From contig JAGVSM010004546.1 in NCBI GenBank assembly GCA_022494885.1, forward strand, positions 1 to 64,000: a DNA stretch of 64,000 nucleotides, given 5' to 3'. The translations under genes and the position numbers were made by a program. Each line of letters starts with the position of its first letter. The stretch's first letter is position 1. This stretch comes from Micrasema longulum (taxonomy: Eukaryota; Arthropoda; Insecta; Trichoptera; Brachycentridae). The notes below the pieces were generated by a model. That model searched no databases. It worked only from the letters and a program-made list of their open reading frames with translations, and had not been told where the DNA came from. Below are positions 54,901 through 62,439 of this stretch, one piece after another.

Positions 54901-57900
54901 CAAAACTGTTACACACTTCTATGATAACTGTTTAAACAATATTCTTTCCAAATTTTAACTTCAATCAATATTTCTATTGCTAAATTTTTAAACTTTTTGC
55001 ATTGTAATTTATTGATGTAAAGGTTTTATTCTTCATGCGCCAACCGCATGTCACAATTTAGTAAAATGTCAAAATTAGACACTTAAACAAAAAGGTCAAT
55101 TACACTGAACCTACTTTGAATTTAGTTTGAGACAACAATATACACAAGTTTTTATTTACCTTGATTTTATTCACCATTTTGGGCAAACGCGACGGTGCGC
55201 GGCTCAGCGTCTTTTGACAGATCGAATGAGTTTCGAAAATTTTTCAACATAAAACCGGGGTTATGAAACACGAAAGAAACATTAATTGGGGGAATATTTG
55301 AATGAGAATGTATGGGAAAAATAGGACCTAAACATTTCAGCTGGAAATCGTACAAATGAGGTTTTACTGTATTTTTTTTCCTTTCTTGTTTATTTATTTT
55401 AGTTTAATTTTGTAGGTGTTTTTTAGGAATGTTTTTATTTATATATATATATATCAGATATTCTGTATTGTTTTATGAAAATTAAATATGTTTTTTTTTG
55501 CTTATATGGTAAAATTGCAAACAAACTAAAATAAGATGCTCGACTTCCATCGAGGCGACAGTCTCAAGCTGAAGAATACCAAATTCAACCTAAACCCACA
55601 AAAAGCATTTCCTGGGCAGAGTTTTTGATGGTAGGAAAAGGCTGCCACAAGATCTGGTCTCAATTTGTACTCTCATTAACTTAAAAAATGGACTACCTTT
55701 CTTATGGAAAAGTTAATATACTCCCACAACTAACATTCATTAAAATAGATTAAAGTTTATCAGCTCGCTTTATGCTGCTCGCTTAAAATTAAAACAATAA
55801 TTATTTCTTATATCAAAAATTTTGATAAACTTTTAATTTGCATTGTGAAATTTCCAGATTCCCAATTATAACTCTCCCGAGGGATACAAGCACCCCAACT
55901 TCTCCATCAGCAGCCCTCCGGTTACCTCCCGCTCTAAGGCCTCCTCTCCAGGATTCAATGCTGTAGCTAACAATTTCAATAAGGTTTATCTACTTTACAT
56001 TTTATTAATTATCATACCCCCCCCCTATTCGGACTACATTGGAACACCAGATGCGGTGTATTTCGATCATCTGTTACGTGTAGAACCGGGTTGTGGTCCC
56101 GTGGCAGTATTGTGGACTCACGGGCCAAAGATCCGAGGTTCAAATCCCCCTCTACCGCAGCTTGATTTCTATTTTTCCAGCACAAGTTATTTACGACTTA
56201 AGGAAATGGTCTGAAAATTTAAATATTTGAGTGAATAATAAGAACTCAAATATTTCTCTTGCGCTTCTGGTACAGTGAAATATTGCAGTGTTAAACCACC
56301 AATAAAACAAATATATCACGCCAAACCTGACAGGAATTGAATCCGGGACCTCTAGCATGATGAGCGAAAACATCAACCACTACTAATACCATTTTACGTT
56401 TTACATAAATAGCCCAGTAGTCAACACATAATTTTGTAGGCTTTAGAAGATATTTAAGTTCAGAAATGTCCGCACGTGTCACACTGCATTCTTTAATCAA
56501 AATAAAACAACGATGCATAGAATGAAGAATAGTCCAGAAGAAACGTAGAATCATATTTGAATACATCGGACTGTGTCCAAAAAACCACCCACTTTGCTCA
56601 ACTTTCGCCGCCCGCATGCGTGAAGTCGCCGCGTAATGTTGCCAGATCGCAAAAAATATAATCACAACACAAATTTAACTTAATAATAATATTTTAAAAA
56701 AAAAACAATTTTAAATTTCTCTAAAATTTTATTGTACACGCGGAAACATTGATTGACCCAGCATAGTAGATAATTAAAGAGTCATTTAATAAGAGTAATT
56801 TAATTAATGAACTTTGAACTTAAAAAATAAAACAAATTTTATTTAACATAAAGTGGATATTTTAAGTCATGTTAAATAATATTTTATGTTTTAAAGATAA
56901 TGTCGGTCAAATGTCCACCACGGTGTTGTTTAATCAGAGAAGTCCAATTTTCATTAGTTCTCTCATTAGATGAGCAAAGTAGCGTAAAAAAATTGACTAC
57001 CCTGGCAACACTAACACAATGTCCATTTTGTTTTCTTTGACAATCTAACAGATGGAAAAATAATTAAATTTTTAAGTAATGCATTTGCTACTTACACATG
57101 TGTTTGCTACTTACTCGTGAAATGTGATCCCATCCTGTTTCTTTTTGGTCCCAGCAGTATTTCTACACTTTAAGACGACACAACACGGCAGAGTTGAATT
57201 CAAATCGGGAGTTGCGTACTGAGCGACGTCTACAAAGAAACTAATGGGTCAAAACGTAAAACTGCTCGTTTAAGAGTAGTTTGGTCGCCTTCTGTTTGAT
57301 GATGTTTGGTACGCGGTTTCTGGACTATTCTTAATTCTATGCATCGATGCAAAATTTGAAGGAGTTGAAACCAAAAATTTCAAATTATTAGATTTCATTG
57401 AAATTTTTCTTCTTCTTAACTCTTACAAATTAACAGTAGAATTTACTATGAAAATTCATTCAAAGGTCTGAGAATTGCCAAAAATATATGAATTATTGTT
57501 ATTCTAATTATCGGACTTTTACTGTATTCCATAAACGGAGTAAGTTATAATGTGTGTCCATACGAGTGAAAAAGGACAAAGTGTCCGCGAACATGTCAAA
57601 TTTTCCTTTCCCTTGATGCTTATTTATTTTTTTTAAATATGAGACGACAATAGCTTTATAATAATAATAATAATTATGGATAACTTATATAGCGCCATTT
57701 TCGTAATATAATACCTCAAGGGCGCTTTACAAAGTGATTATATAAAGATATAAATTTAATTTTAACTTCAACTTTTTAATTTAAGAAAAATAATGTACTT
57801 TTTCATACTACTTTTCCACCACATGCTAAGAATTTATTTAAATGATTTAGAGAACAAGTGGGTTTTAAGTTTCTTCCGAAACATCACTTCACTCTCACAG

Positions 57901-60900
57901 TTTCGAATTTCTGCTGGGAGAGCATTCCATGCCGTAGGGCCTGCGACCTCAAATGCACGTTCGCCGAATTTAGTGTGCTGTTTGCGTAGAGGTATAATAA
58001 CTTTTCCTTTCGACGTAGATGTAGCTGATTTAAGCGTAAGACGTCTGTCAGCTAGTTCATCCGGAATGCAGAGTTCCCTTAGATATTCTTTAGCAAAGTT
58101 GTGCAGTGACTTATACATAAGCCAACAGAGTTTGTATTCCACCCTCTATGGAAAACGTAGCCAGTGCAATTCCCGAAGTAGTGGAGTGATATGACTGAAT
58201 TTAGAGATTCCAAAAATAAGTCTCGCGTCATTCAATACAGCCTGTAGGCGAGTCAATTTATTCATCGGTAGACCTGCGTAGATACCATTACAATAATCGA
58301 CTCTAGACACTACAAACGCATTTATTAATTGACGGGCGGCATCAACTGACAAATTTTTGCGTATGCATTTAATCTGTCTCAGCTGGTAAAAGCATGAACT
58401 TATCGTTCTACTAATTTGAGCGTCAAGAGAAAGGTCAGAATTAAGGATGACTCCCATTAGTTTAACGGTAGGTAAAGCGGTACTCCTTACATCGGGTAGT
58501 GCCGTATCCTGAATCAAATTCTGTCGTCTGGCTGAAGCCATCCATAGTTGTTCATAGCTTTGACTGAAATGTTGTATGTGATGATGGAAGATGCAGGCAT
58601 GAGGTAATGTATGAATGTGTTAGATTCATAGTGACCATTAGTTGTAATATTTGTTATTTTGTTTTCAGAATTCAACACCCATCTCAAATCTAAATATGCA
58701 ACCAAAAGTTGTGTTGTCACACACAAAAATTGGCGGACACTGTCGTTCTATGGAGTAAGTTGCCAGTTTTCTCTTCCTGTGAATTTTAGATACCATTAAG
58801 GACCAAATACTGACTTAAAAATAGTCAAAATTGCTTATACCTGTGGTTGTTTTAATAATTATGAAATCGGTACAATTTACCAATTTTATTTATGAAATAC
58901 AAAAAGGTATTTGATTCAAGGGTTGCGCTTATTGATATAGGATAATACTGAAATTTATATCTCAATTTTCGAATCTGATCTTTTGAAGTATTCTTTTAGA
59001 ACAGATAATATATAGTGTTTTTACATTTTAACCGAGAATTTTCAAGCTATTACGCTTACAATTTGTGGGTCAGTTACATAGAGGGATAACTAAAAAAAAA
59101 ATTTGTTTAAGTTAAACTATTCATTATATATTTTTAAAACACTCCTTTTCAATTCTACAAAGATATAACTTGAAAATTATCTTGTTAGACAAGTGTTTTC
59201 AAATTGAAATAAATAAACTTGACAATCTCTCAGCTCCATAGCTAATAAGAATGTTGTGATAATTTTTTAAAAATCATTATTTTGAAAGTTTACTAACCTG
59301 CTTTCCTTCTATTTTTTTATTTGCTTATTATATATATATATATCTTGATATTGTTTATTATTTAATTTAGTACTCACTATTATTTGGCATATTATTTATA
59401 ACTTTAATTTCTTACTCTATAAACCATATCTCAATTATTATTTAAATTATTTCTTTATTGATTTCAATGATTCTATTAATTTGTATATTTGATTATGTAT
59501 GTAACTAAATTAGTATAATTTATATTTAAATCTGATGATATAAATAAACTTTCATAACAAATTAAATCTCCAAACTTAAAACTAGTAATCATTGTGTATA
59601 TATTTCATGTAAATATATACTTCATTTAAGGTGATATAAATAATTATTTGTTACCAATCAATTTAGATCTGTCAAAACTTTGATCAGACATCGCTCAAAA
59701 CTAGTCATTTCTAGTTATCTTGCATGGAACTGAGCTATCAATATATTCCCAAATAAATTTGTGTACAAAAACATATATTTTTTGTAAATGTATATATGGT
59801 AAACAAACCTGAAATATCTATCAGTTTCTAAATACTGTTTACTTGTTCGAAGGTTTGACTCTGATAATGATGACGACAACCCCACGGTGGATATTGATGC
59901 AAATTCCTCCAAAGAAGACAGCAGTATAGAAACTGGTGGAACAGAGATAGAAGGAAACGACACATTAAAACGAAGTTCCCGTTCATCTTCCGTCCAAGAC
60001 AATGAGAAAACATTTGAGTTAGAAAATCCGGGTAAACGGAAACGAAGAACTCTATCGGAATATTCCAGCTTCTTGGTTACTCATGATTCCAAGAAAATGA
60101 GAACTTCCCCGGATCCGGAATCTTCCTTGTCCAAGGTCCCCCCCATGAGAAGCAGGGGCAAGTCCATCGACTCTAGAATGATGAAAGAGTACATGAACGC
60201 CATTGCCAAGAATGAAACGAGCTTCAAAACAAACGTGCAGAAATCTGAACCTGGTAAAACCACAACTGAACAACTCGTAATTGAAGATAAAGAAAAGTCC
60301 AGTGTAGAAGAACCGCAAACCACCAAGGAAACCGTTTCGAAACTGAGCAATAATATCGATGTCCCTAATCGACCTGCGGAACTTATTAAACCAAATGCCA
60401 CTTTTCCTCAAGCTACCGGATTAGACACTATAAAAGTAACAAATATCTGTTCTTTGTCTGATTTTAAACTAAAAGAAGCCATCGCTAAACGCCTGTCTGG
60501 AGTTAAGACCCTTCCTGTTTCCAAATCAAAAATAAATGAACCTAATGTAGCCAAAGTCAACGGTACAATATATACGAGTGATAAAAGTAACGAAACGTCT
60601 ACAGAACCATCGTGTGACACAATTCTAAATGACAAGTTGAATTATTTGAATAAATCTAACGCCTTGATTGTGAGTGCGGTAAAACCCGCAAAGGAAACTG
60701 TAAGTGTAAAATCGTTCGCTAGAATAAACGCGAAAGCCCCAGTTAACGGAGCTCTCGAAAAATCAACCAGTCAAACCGATAATGCGGGACCAACACCCGC
60801 CAACGCAAATAACTCCACAGAACAGGTAGAGGTAGTCATTAAGGATGAACCGATGGATTTTGAAGATGTCGAAAGCGCCAAGTCAAAGAGTGACAAGAAC

Positions 60901-62336
60901 CATTTGCTAAACTCCCTTCAGCTTAAACCCAACGAACCAACAACGGCTATAAATGCGGATGCTAGTACAAATGCGACCAAAAAACCAAATTCCCCAGTTA
61001 AACCCAACAGCTCATCGGTGAAAAAATACCGAAGTGCGGCTGAAATACGCGAAGAAAATAATACTGTCAGTGCGGAAAATTCAAATCAGTGTAATATCCT
61101 CACCGGAGTCAAAGTTAAAACGATACCAAACATGCAAAAGACAACAAAATCTCTGAAAATCCACAAGATCGCTTCAAAACCCATTCCCAGGGTTTGTCAG
61201 ATACAGAGAGTGAGTGGGGGAAAGATCACTCTGGAAGGTGGTAGTCCGGAGAAGAGGATTATCAACGGCGGCCTTCTGTGTACTAAATCCAACACCGAAG
61301 GCATGAAGACCAACCAAATGATTGCAATACCGAAAAATGATCTAAACAGACTACAGCAGACTATTTCGGGTATTACATTGCTCAAGACGAATCAGAATTC
61401 AGCAGCTCCCAAGGCCACTACATTACTTGGGAATGCGCTAACTGGAAACACTTCTCCGGGTGAGTTATCTACAGTATTATTCTTTCAGTCGGAGGCCGCG
61501 CAGTCCCACCTGTCGCACACGAATAATACCAAAAGTCCATATTTCCCGGTTTTATATTAATTTGTCGATTAAGGACTGTATTGCTATCGTTATAGTTTAA
61601 CCCCGTAAGTTTAAACTGTAAAAACGAATAGTCAAATAAACGTCCAAATCAAATGATCTAATACTTGAATTTAATATTTTAAACAATGTGTTGTACCTTT
61701 TCACTCATTGCCGCTGCACATGTGCGATCTGCGACTGACATGACGCAAATATTTATTTATATCATGTAACAGTCTATTAAAAAAATGGGTACAAGATGCA
61801 AGTTATTTGTAATTTATTTTTTTTCCAAGGTAATGCCTGATTACGACAGTGAATCAGATAAATAAATTTGAATGTATATTTTTAAATGTCGACACATTAT
61901 TTTTGAATTTCGTATTTAAAAAAGTAAAAATATATATATAATATAAAAAGAATAATTTTGTATAAAACTGCATACTTAAATTACATTGTTTTGACTCGTC
62001 TGACTTATGAACTCGATCAATGCGTGCTCTTTAAAAATCCCAAGTTATTTCCTAATAACGTAATCTAAACACTTGACTTTCCCATTATAATAAAAGGTGC
62101 TCTTGATTTCAGTCCAAGCCACCCAGCCCGCAGTATCGAAGAGCTCTCCATTGCCGGTTTCTGTGCCGCCCGCAGCGCCAGCGCAGAACAGGGTCGGCAA
62201 CCCTATTGCGGTGGATACTTCCACCAATATTCCCATGGACATCGGCTTGCTTTCCCCTGCCAACCCCGGCGGCACCAACACCAGCCCCGTACAAACCCCC
62301 ACGGTACTGAACGCACACAGCCCCATCAATAATACG
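27535..62336 (+). CDS. ZMYND8: ZMYND8-like PHD-bromo-PWWP chromatin reader (gene span, 11 exons, 3' end outside)
   Basis: Eleven exons join without phase conflict into 1144 residues. Order: acidic, serine-rich N-terminus (1-146); PHD finger (about 155-210, C4HC3); linking helix (222-250); bromodomain (251-325, MYGSTEAF and HNCIIFN with the acetyl-lysine-binding Asn kept); zinc segment CPEC (about 335-355); PWWP (FPYWPAK, VRFFGDHDRAWIPAKDCYL, 367-420); helix EVHQYIHNIKTKFGAFNHAP; and a long low-complexity region. ZMYND8 reads H3 acetyl and methyl marks and recruits repressor or demethylase complexes in the nucleus. ZMYND11 shares the domain order, but the PVNPDLFPDYSKYVVNPTDL and KIGG motifs fit ZMYND8. 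The MYND finger should follow beyond 64000. Introns of about 9.8 kb twice are filled with transposons. Confidence 0.92.
28855..29222 (+). mobile_element. RTE LINE 3' fragment
   Basis: SELNAVKM-like, KTMYDRCTNVEI, IDKIKKGALRRFGHVERMGS, then RPRKTWHDQIQQILKD. Stops at the junction with an antisense SINE S2. Confidence 0.8.
29236..29412 (-). mobile_element. SINE S2 copy, antisense
   Basis: The reverse strand has a GGTTGTGGTCCTGTGGCTAG head and B box GGTTCGAATTCC, then ATTTACAACTAGTTG and AATATTTGGGTAAATCATAA. It pairs with the plus-strand copy at 30456-30640. Confidence 0.75.
29474..29620 (+). mobile_element. SINE S1 copy
   Basis: TTTTGGTGTAATGATTAAAA A-box region, decayed B box, ATTCACCACTGTAATTGATC body. 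Confidence 0.7.
30456..30640 (+). mobile_element. tRNA-derived SINE S2, best copy
   Basis: GGGTTGTGGTCCCGTGGCTA, B box GGTTCGAATCCCACTCTACC, body TATTTACAACTCGTTGAAAA and AAATATTTGGGTAAATCATA, then an A/T tail. It is not a functional tRNA: no acceptor stem pairing with a CCA-ready 3' end is seen. Confidence 0.8.
30641..32055. other. interior of the TIR element or intron, no gene
   Basis: AT-rich with scattered short frames; no transposase motif or repeat recognised. Confidence 0.4.
32847..33105 (-). mobile_element. SINE S3 copy
   Basis: The reverse strand matches 24888-25148: body with GATCAGTCTTATGCTTCAGG (plus strand) and head with GAGACCTCTTGCGTGGTAGG. A short AT insert interrupts it near 32980. 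Confidence 0.75.
33405..33830. mobile_element. foldback copy of a LINE 3' end, locus 1
   Basis: 33405-33560 and 33638-33785 are inverted copies (about 140-bp arms, CTACAGGGCTTATGACCTGT and AAGTGGCCACTTTACACACT) around an 80-bp spacer. The arm is the C-terminal end of a LINE reverse transcriptase (SLGIYRAYD and HFTHCVTFTILPMF on other copies). Confidence 0.75.
34440..34925. mobile_element. foldback copy of a LINE 3' end, locus 2
   Basis: A left arm from 34552 (ACAACAGGGATGGAGAATAC, AAGTCTAGGCATTTACAGG) is short. The right arm 34795-34920 carries AAGTGGCCACTTAAACCAGC and ends GGTATTCTTAATCCCTGTTG, the inverse of the left. Confidence 0.65.
34970..35130 (-). mobile_element. LINE tail remnant
   Basis: AGCAACTCATTAAACATCCT and GATTGTTATGAGTTGCC parallel 4975-5040 (LINE RT tail). 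No intact frame. Confidence 0.55.
35430..36300. mobile_element. 870-bp element with 25-bp inverted ends
   Basis: Begins TAGATCCAGCGTAAGAAC and ends in its inverse (36276-36300) with one mismatch in 25. Non-coding. TA at both outer edges could be part of the repeat or a target duplication. Confidence 0.7.
36575..36772 (+). mobile_element. tRNA-derived SINE S4, second copy
   Basis: GCGCCGCGGCGCAGTCGGTT head and GACGGCCAACTGTGAAACTG, then the S4 body with CCCACCTGCTGACAAGCCTC. The B box has been deleted relative to 16365-16572. Confidence 0.75.
37063..37545. mobile_element. MITE with imperfect inverted ends
   Basis: GGGTCAGAAAATGGTACAAG at the left. The right end is the inverse, ...CTCGTACCATTTTCTAAAC. 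No coding potential. Lies 210 bp left of the PHD exon. Confidence 0.5.
37757..37983 (+). CDS. ZMYND8: ZMYND8-like exon 2: PHD finger
   Basis: 227 nt, phase 0 to 2. FCWCCHRENASLHCSNC, then RSYHQKC and WACHEC give the C4HC3 zinc ligands of a PHD finger. The acceptor is a CAGCAG tandem, so one Gln may be present or absent. Confidence 0.92.
38158..38385 (+). repeat. dispersed repeat with a 69-codon open frame
   Basis: TGTAAATGGGGGTCAGCGAC and CTCCTGACGTCACTGCGA match the reverse strand at 18960-19022. The frame (GVSDNKAPDVTAMEGVG...) shows no domain and I do not call it a gene. Confidence 0.45.
38386..39231. other. ZMYND8-like intron, no gene
   Basis: Contains a lone tRNA-head-like piece (GAGGTCTCGGGCTCGATTCC, 38461-38482), otherwise AT-rich unassigned sequence. 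Confidence 0.4.
39232..39505. repeat. dispersed repeat M5, copy 1
   Basis: ATGGGTCAAAACGTAAAACT, TCGCCTTCTGTTTGATG and CGGTTTCTGGACTATTCTTA occur again at 57244-57608. Right end GTGTCCGTGAACATGT. A MITE or LTR fragment of unknown type. Confidence 0.55.
40075..40235 (-). mobile_element. SINE S3 fragment
   Basis: GGTGATCAGTCTTACGCTTC and ATTGGAACACCAAATGCAAC match S3; the tRNA head is absent. Confidence 0.6.
40390..40760 (-). mobile_element. Jockey-type LINE C-terminal remnant
   Basis: The reverse strand reads DVPSHYWDR, IFRLVG and ETMKYCSSI with stops, resembling the C-terminal tail of insect LINE RT proteins. Confidence 0.5.
40800..41640 (-). mobile_element. LINE reverse-transcriptase C-terminal part
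   Basis: The reverse strand of 41617-41255 has IYFALCQSILEYGIIGWGGA, VAQKSIIKIILRVP and SQLMTPKQLYAKTIL, then FEYYSIKIYNLLP with breaks. The 3' UTR contains TTTCCCGTGCCGAGG, shared with 22060. Confidence 0.75.
42060..42420 (+). mobile_element. LINE C-terminal part, opposite strand
   Basis: FKFPLKHNHNTRFTSNDGLV, NKYGNRTLKYLVPRIFNLLP, KIREWLLDQ then stop. This is the C-terminal end of the same kind of LINE as 40800-41640 but inverted. Two frames are involved, so it is broken. Confidence 0.72.
43355..43415 (-). ncRNA. hammerhead-like motif, left Penelope repeat
   Basis: The reverse strand reads CCTGAAGATGACTCCTGCAA and then TGGCAGCCGAAACGTC. The CUGAAGA and GAAAC cores are intact while the stem between them is partly unpaired. 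Hammerhead ribozymes are known in Penelope pseudo-LTRs; activity here is inference. Confidence 0.5.
43565..44054 (+). pseudogene. GIY-YIG endonuclease domain of a Penelope-like element, frameshifted
   Basis: Nicking endonuclease used for target-primed reverse transcription. VYIGKRG is the YIG half; the first half is VYKLSC. The upstream RT is gone and the frame shifts by one base near 43755. A TAG stop at 44052 falls where the right flanking repeat begins. Confidence 0.8.
44088..44132 (+). ncRNA. hammerhead-like motif, right Penelope repeat
   Basis: CCATGAAGATGGCTCCTGCA and ATGGTAGCCGAAACGCC. Here GGCU pairs with AGCC to make stem II, but the first core base is changed (AUGAAGA for CUGAAGA). 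Confidence 0.45.
44743..45677. mobile_element. pogo-like MITE, copy 1
   Basis: CAGTAAAACCCCTTTACG at the left and its inverse ...GAGGTTTTACTG at the right, flanked by TA on both sides as in pogo/Tc1. No transposase. The inside matches 54789-55369. Confidence 0.78.
45915..46930 (-). mobile_element. RTE-type LINE, 3' half
   Basis: The reverse strand has ISDCMKEIECMGIGAKTDHF, CLLCADDAVLLASSKKD, VEEFVYLGSIFSRDG and LVPTLMYGSE, then in other frames MNAVEMRSLRRMRGKSMFDR and GRPRKTWHDQINQNLE to SAYPYGEMA. The catalytic YADD is CADD here. There is a TAC/GTA tail at 45920. Confidence 0.85.
46990..47757 (-). mobile_element. CR1/Jockey LINE 3' part next to the exon 3 acceptor
   Basis: The reverse strand from 47757 reads QLKKLLRRNTFIKIKILALL, ILDYADVSMTDLSCEQLDKL, LREKFQRLSVHGLPLRS and SVHAARLWNHLPSTIKDV with one TAG stop. 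The 5' truncation falls at or just before the CAG acceptor of the 47759 exon. Confidence 0.82.
47759..47843 (+). CDS. ZMYND8: ZMYND8-like exon 3: helix between PHD and bromodomain
   Basis: 85 nt between AATTGGTTACAG and GTAAGC, phase 2 to 0. Gives SPLLKNISLLKFCDMLRIAL, then QRMMDVKG, matching the LLKFAIQKMK-type helix that precedes the bromodomain in ZMYND8. It restores the frame: without it exon 2 (phase 2) cannot join exon 4 (phase 0). The intron side of the acceptor is antisense LINE sequence. Confidence 0.85.
47885..48245. mobile_element. foldback copy of a LINE 3' end, locus 3
   Basis: Left arm ACAACAGAGATGAAGAACAT, GTCTAGGCGTCTACAGGG. Right arm (reverse) carries LQQRRETFLRKEYGSLGIYR and LSLAGLKGHFTHCVTFTILP. 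A short spacer lies between. It starts 42 bp after the ZMYND8-like exon 3. Confidence 0.7.
48765..48815 (+). repeat. tRNA-head-like fragment
   Basis: CCGCATATGGTTTAGCGGTT has an A-box shape, but no B box follows. Likely SINE debris. Confidence 0.35.
48893..49055 (+). mobile_element. SINE S2 copy
   Basis: GTTGTGGTCCCGTGGGTACA head, then ATGGTTATTTACGACTGAAA and GGATTATTTGAGTAAATCAT. The B box is decayed. Confidence 0.7.
49065..49412. mobile_element. inverted pair of RTE 3' ends
   Basis: 49068-49213 (reverse) and 49228-49409 (forward) are the same RTE 3' end in opposite directions. Left TGCCGTTTCTCCGTAAGGGT and right ACCCTTACGGTGAAACGGCG are inverse. The forward arm encodes ACLRRCMNVEEARSI and SAYPYGETA. 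Confidence 0.78.
50293..50473 (+). CDS. ZMYND8: ZMYND8-like exon 4: bromodomain
   Basis: 181 nt, acceptor GATTTTTCAG, donor GTAAGT, phase 0 to 1. PVNPDLFPDYSKYVVNPTDL and MYGSTEAFTSDAKWILHNC, ending IIFNSG. The Asn of the canonical YN pair is kept, with Phe in place of Tyr. Confidence 0.92.
50579..50735 (+). mobile_element. SINE S2 copy
   Basis: GAGTTGTGGTCATATGGTAG and B box AAGGTTCGAACCCCACTTTA, then CACCGTCTAACATGGTTATT. Lies 106 bp after the bromodomain exon donor. Confidence 0.75.
51170..51337 (+). CDS. ZMYND8: ZMYND8-like exon 5: end of bromodomain and zinc segment
   Basis: 168 nt, phase 1 to 1. HCKLTNISRSILKACKSEMR, then ETCPECYLNA and ENWFTHVCERPHILLWAKLK. In vertebrate ZMYND8 this finger has a second CxxC. 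Here only one Cys with a nearby His (FTHVC) is seen. Confidence 0.9.
52232..52410 (+). CDS. ZMYND8: ZMYND8-like exon 6: PWWP domain
   Basis: 179 nt, acceptor TTTTTCTTCAG, donor GTAACT, phase 1 to 0. FPYWPAKGMAYSTSGTVDVR, then FFGDHDRAWIPAKDCYL. Splicing makes the residue before FPYWP a Ser (AGT) where Gly is usual. The aromatic cage residues F, W and F are kept. Confidence 0.92.
53060..53520 (+). repeat. four spaced tandem motifs plus LINE-like 3' hairpin
   Basis: A 41-bp core (CTAGAATTCCA...GTCCATGCGCTC, CGTAGCTGCAAGACG) starts at 53060, 53168, 53298 and 53402. It is followed by CAGCGCCCTTGAGGTGATTT and CACAAAAATGGC at 53464-53500. One unit plus the same end recurs at 16795-16890. Confidence 0.65.
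53951..54061 (+). CDS. ZMYND8: ZMYND8-like exon 7
   Basis: 37 codons, acceptor TTATTTCAG, donor GTAAGC, phase 0 to 0: EVHQYIHNIKTKFGAFNHAP, then FKTLYVP. Continues exon 6 with the same spacing as in vertebrate ZMYND8, so no exon is missing between them. Confidence 0.9.
54443..54655 (+). mobile_element. SINE S3 copy
   Basis: CAACGCGTTTGCCTACCATG, GAGGTCTCGACATGGTTGAT, then GTGTTTTTACACTAGAATAT and the reversed CCAATGCAGTGCCCCATGCA. Plus-strand member of S3; part of the B box is lost. Confidence 0.72.
54789..55369. mobile_element. pogo-like MITE, copy 2 (internally deleted)
   Basis: TTTTACGTTTTTCAAGGGAG, AGTATGGCACCACAGAATTT and AAATGAGGTTTTACTG parallel 44743-45677. The left TIR is decayed. 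Confidence 0.7.
55858..55983 (+). CDS. ZMYND8: ZMYND8-like exon 8
   Basis: 42 codons, acceptor TTTCCAG, donor GTTTAT (weak), phase 0 to 0: NYNSPEGYKHPNFSISSPPV, then SRSKASSPGFNAVA. Pro/Ser-rich linker, likely disordered. Confidence 0.8.
56010..56385 (-). mobile_element. SINE S3 split by a SINE S2
   Basis: The S3 body runs to CATCTGTTACGTGTAG (56084) and resumes at CTTGCGCTTCTGGTACAGTG (56258), with the tRNA head ending near 56385 (CCTGACAGGAATTGAATCCG). The intervening 175 bp is S2, so S2 is the younger insertion. Confidence 0.75.
56085..56258 (+). mobile_element. SINE S2 nested in SINE S3
   Basis: ACCGGGTTGTGGTCCCGTGG, B box GAGGTTCAAATCCCC, AGTTATTTACGACTTAAGGA, AATATTTGAGTGAATAATAA. Has both promoter boxes. 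Confidence 0.78.
57244..57608. repeat. dispersed repeat M5, copy 2
   Basis: ATGGGTCAAAACGTAAAACT, GTTTCTGGACTATTCTTAAT and AAGTGTCCGCGAACATGTCA match 39232-39505. Confidence 0.55.
57661..58552 (-). mobile_element. CR1/Jockey-type LINE 3' part, copy B
   Basis: The reverse strand reads TALPTVKLMGVILNSDLSLD, YCNGIYAGLPMNKLTRLQ and PLLRELHWLRFP. A TAG stop follows, then RVEYKLCWLMYKSLHNFAKE and AFEVAGPTAWNALPAEIR. Ends in AGCGCCATTTTCG and ATAATAATAA. Its 5' boundary matches that of copy A. Confidence 0.85.
58669..58754 (+). CDS. ZMYND8: ZMYND8-like exon 9
   Basis: 86 nt, acceptor TTGTTTTCAG, donor GTAAGT, phase 0 to 2: STPISNLNMQPKVVLSHTKI, then GGHCRSM. KIGG is a conserved short motif of the family. 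Confidence 0.82.
58755..59852. other. ZMYND8-like intron, no repeat recognised
   Basis: AT-rich with a short TA microsatellite (59328-59344). Confidence 0.45.
59853..61459 (+). CDS. ZMYND8: ZMYND8-like exon 10: long disordered region
   Basis: 1607 nt without a stop, phase 2 to 1, acceptor TTGTTCGAAG, donor GTGAGT. FDSDNDDNPTVDIDANSSKE start, many Ser/Thr/Pro/Asn/Lys, no fold visible. VVIKDEPMDFED holds an IKDE sumoylation consensus (known motif; use here is inference). KRKRRTLSEY and KKYRSAAEIREEN are basic patches. Confidence 0.88.
61460..62112. other. ZMYND8-like intron, no repeat recognised
   Basis: AT-rich; the frame of exon 10 reads on to 61560 but no splice or domain supports it as the normal end. 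Confidence 0.45.
62113..62336 (+). CDS. ZMYND8: ZMYND8-like exon 11
   Basis: 224 nt, acceptor TTGATTTCAG, donor GTATTT, phase 1 to 0. VQATQPAVSKSSPLPVSVPP, then Ala/Pro/Asn-rich sequence to SPINNT. More GC-rich than its surroundings. The coiled coil and MYND finger would follow outside the window. Confidence 0.85.
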
Positions 62337-62439
62337 GTATTTGACTAACAATAATACTAAAAATTATCGTGTTTATTTGGTACAAGAAAAAAGTTTGCAA
62401 TTTGTTACATTTTTTTTTCTATTTTCAAATATTGTATTC

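Noticed and set aside
60052..60635. Reverse-strand frames under ZMYND8-like exon 10
   Set aside because: Antisense to a well-supported exon with no domain of their own.
61460..61560. Natural C-terminus of the ZMYND8-like protein at 61560
   Set aside because: A strong GTGAGT donor at 61460 and an in-phase exon at 62113 fit better. The read-through tail has no similarity.
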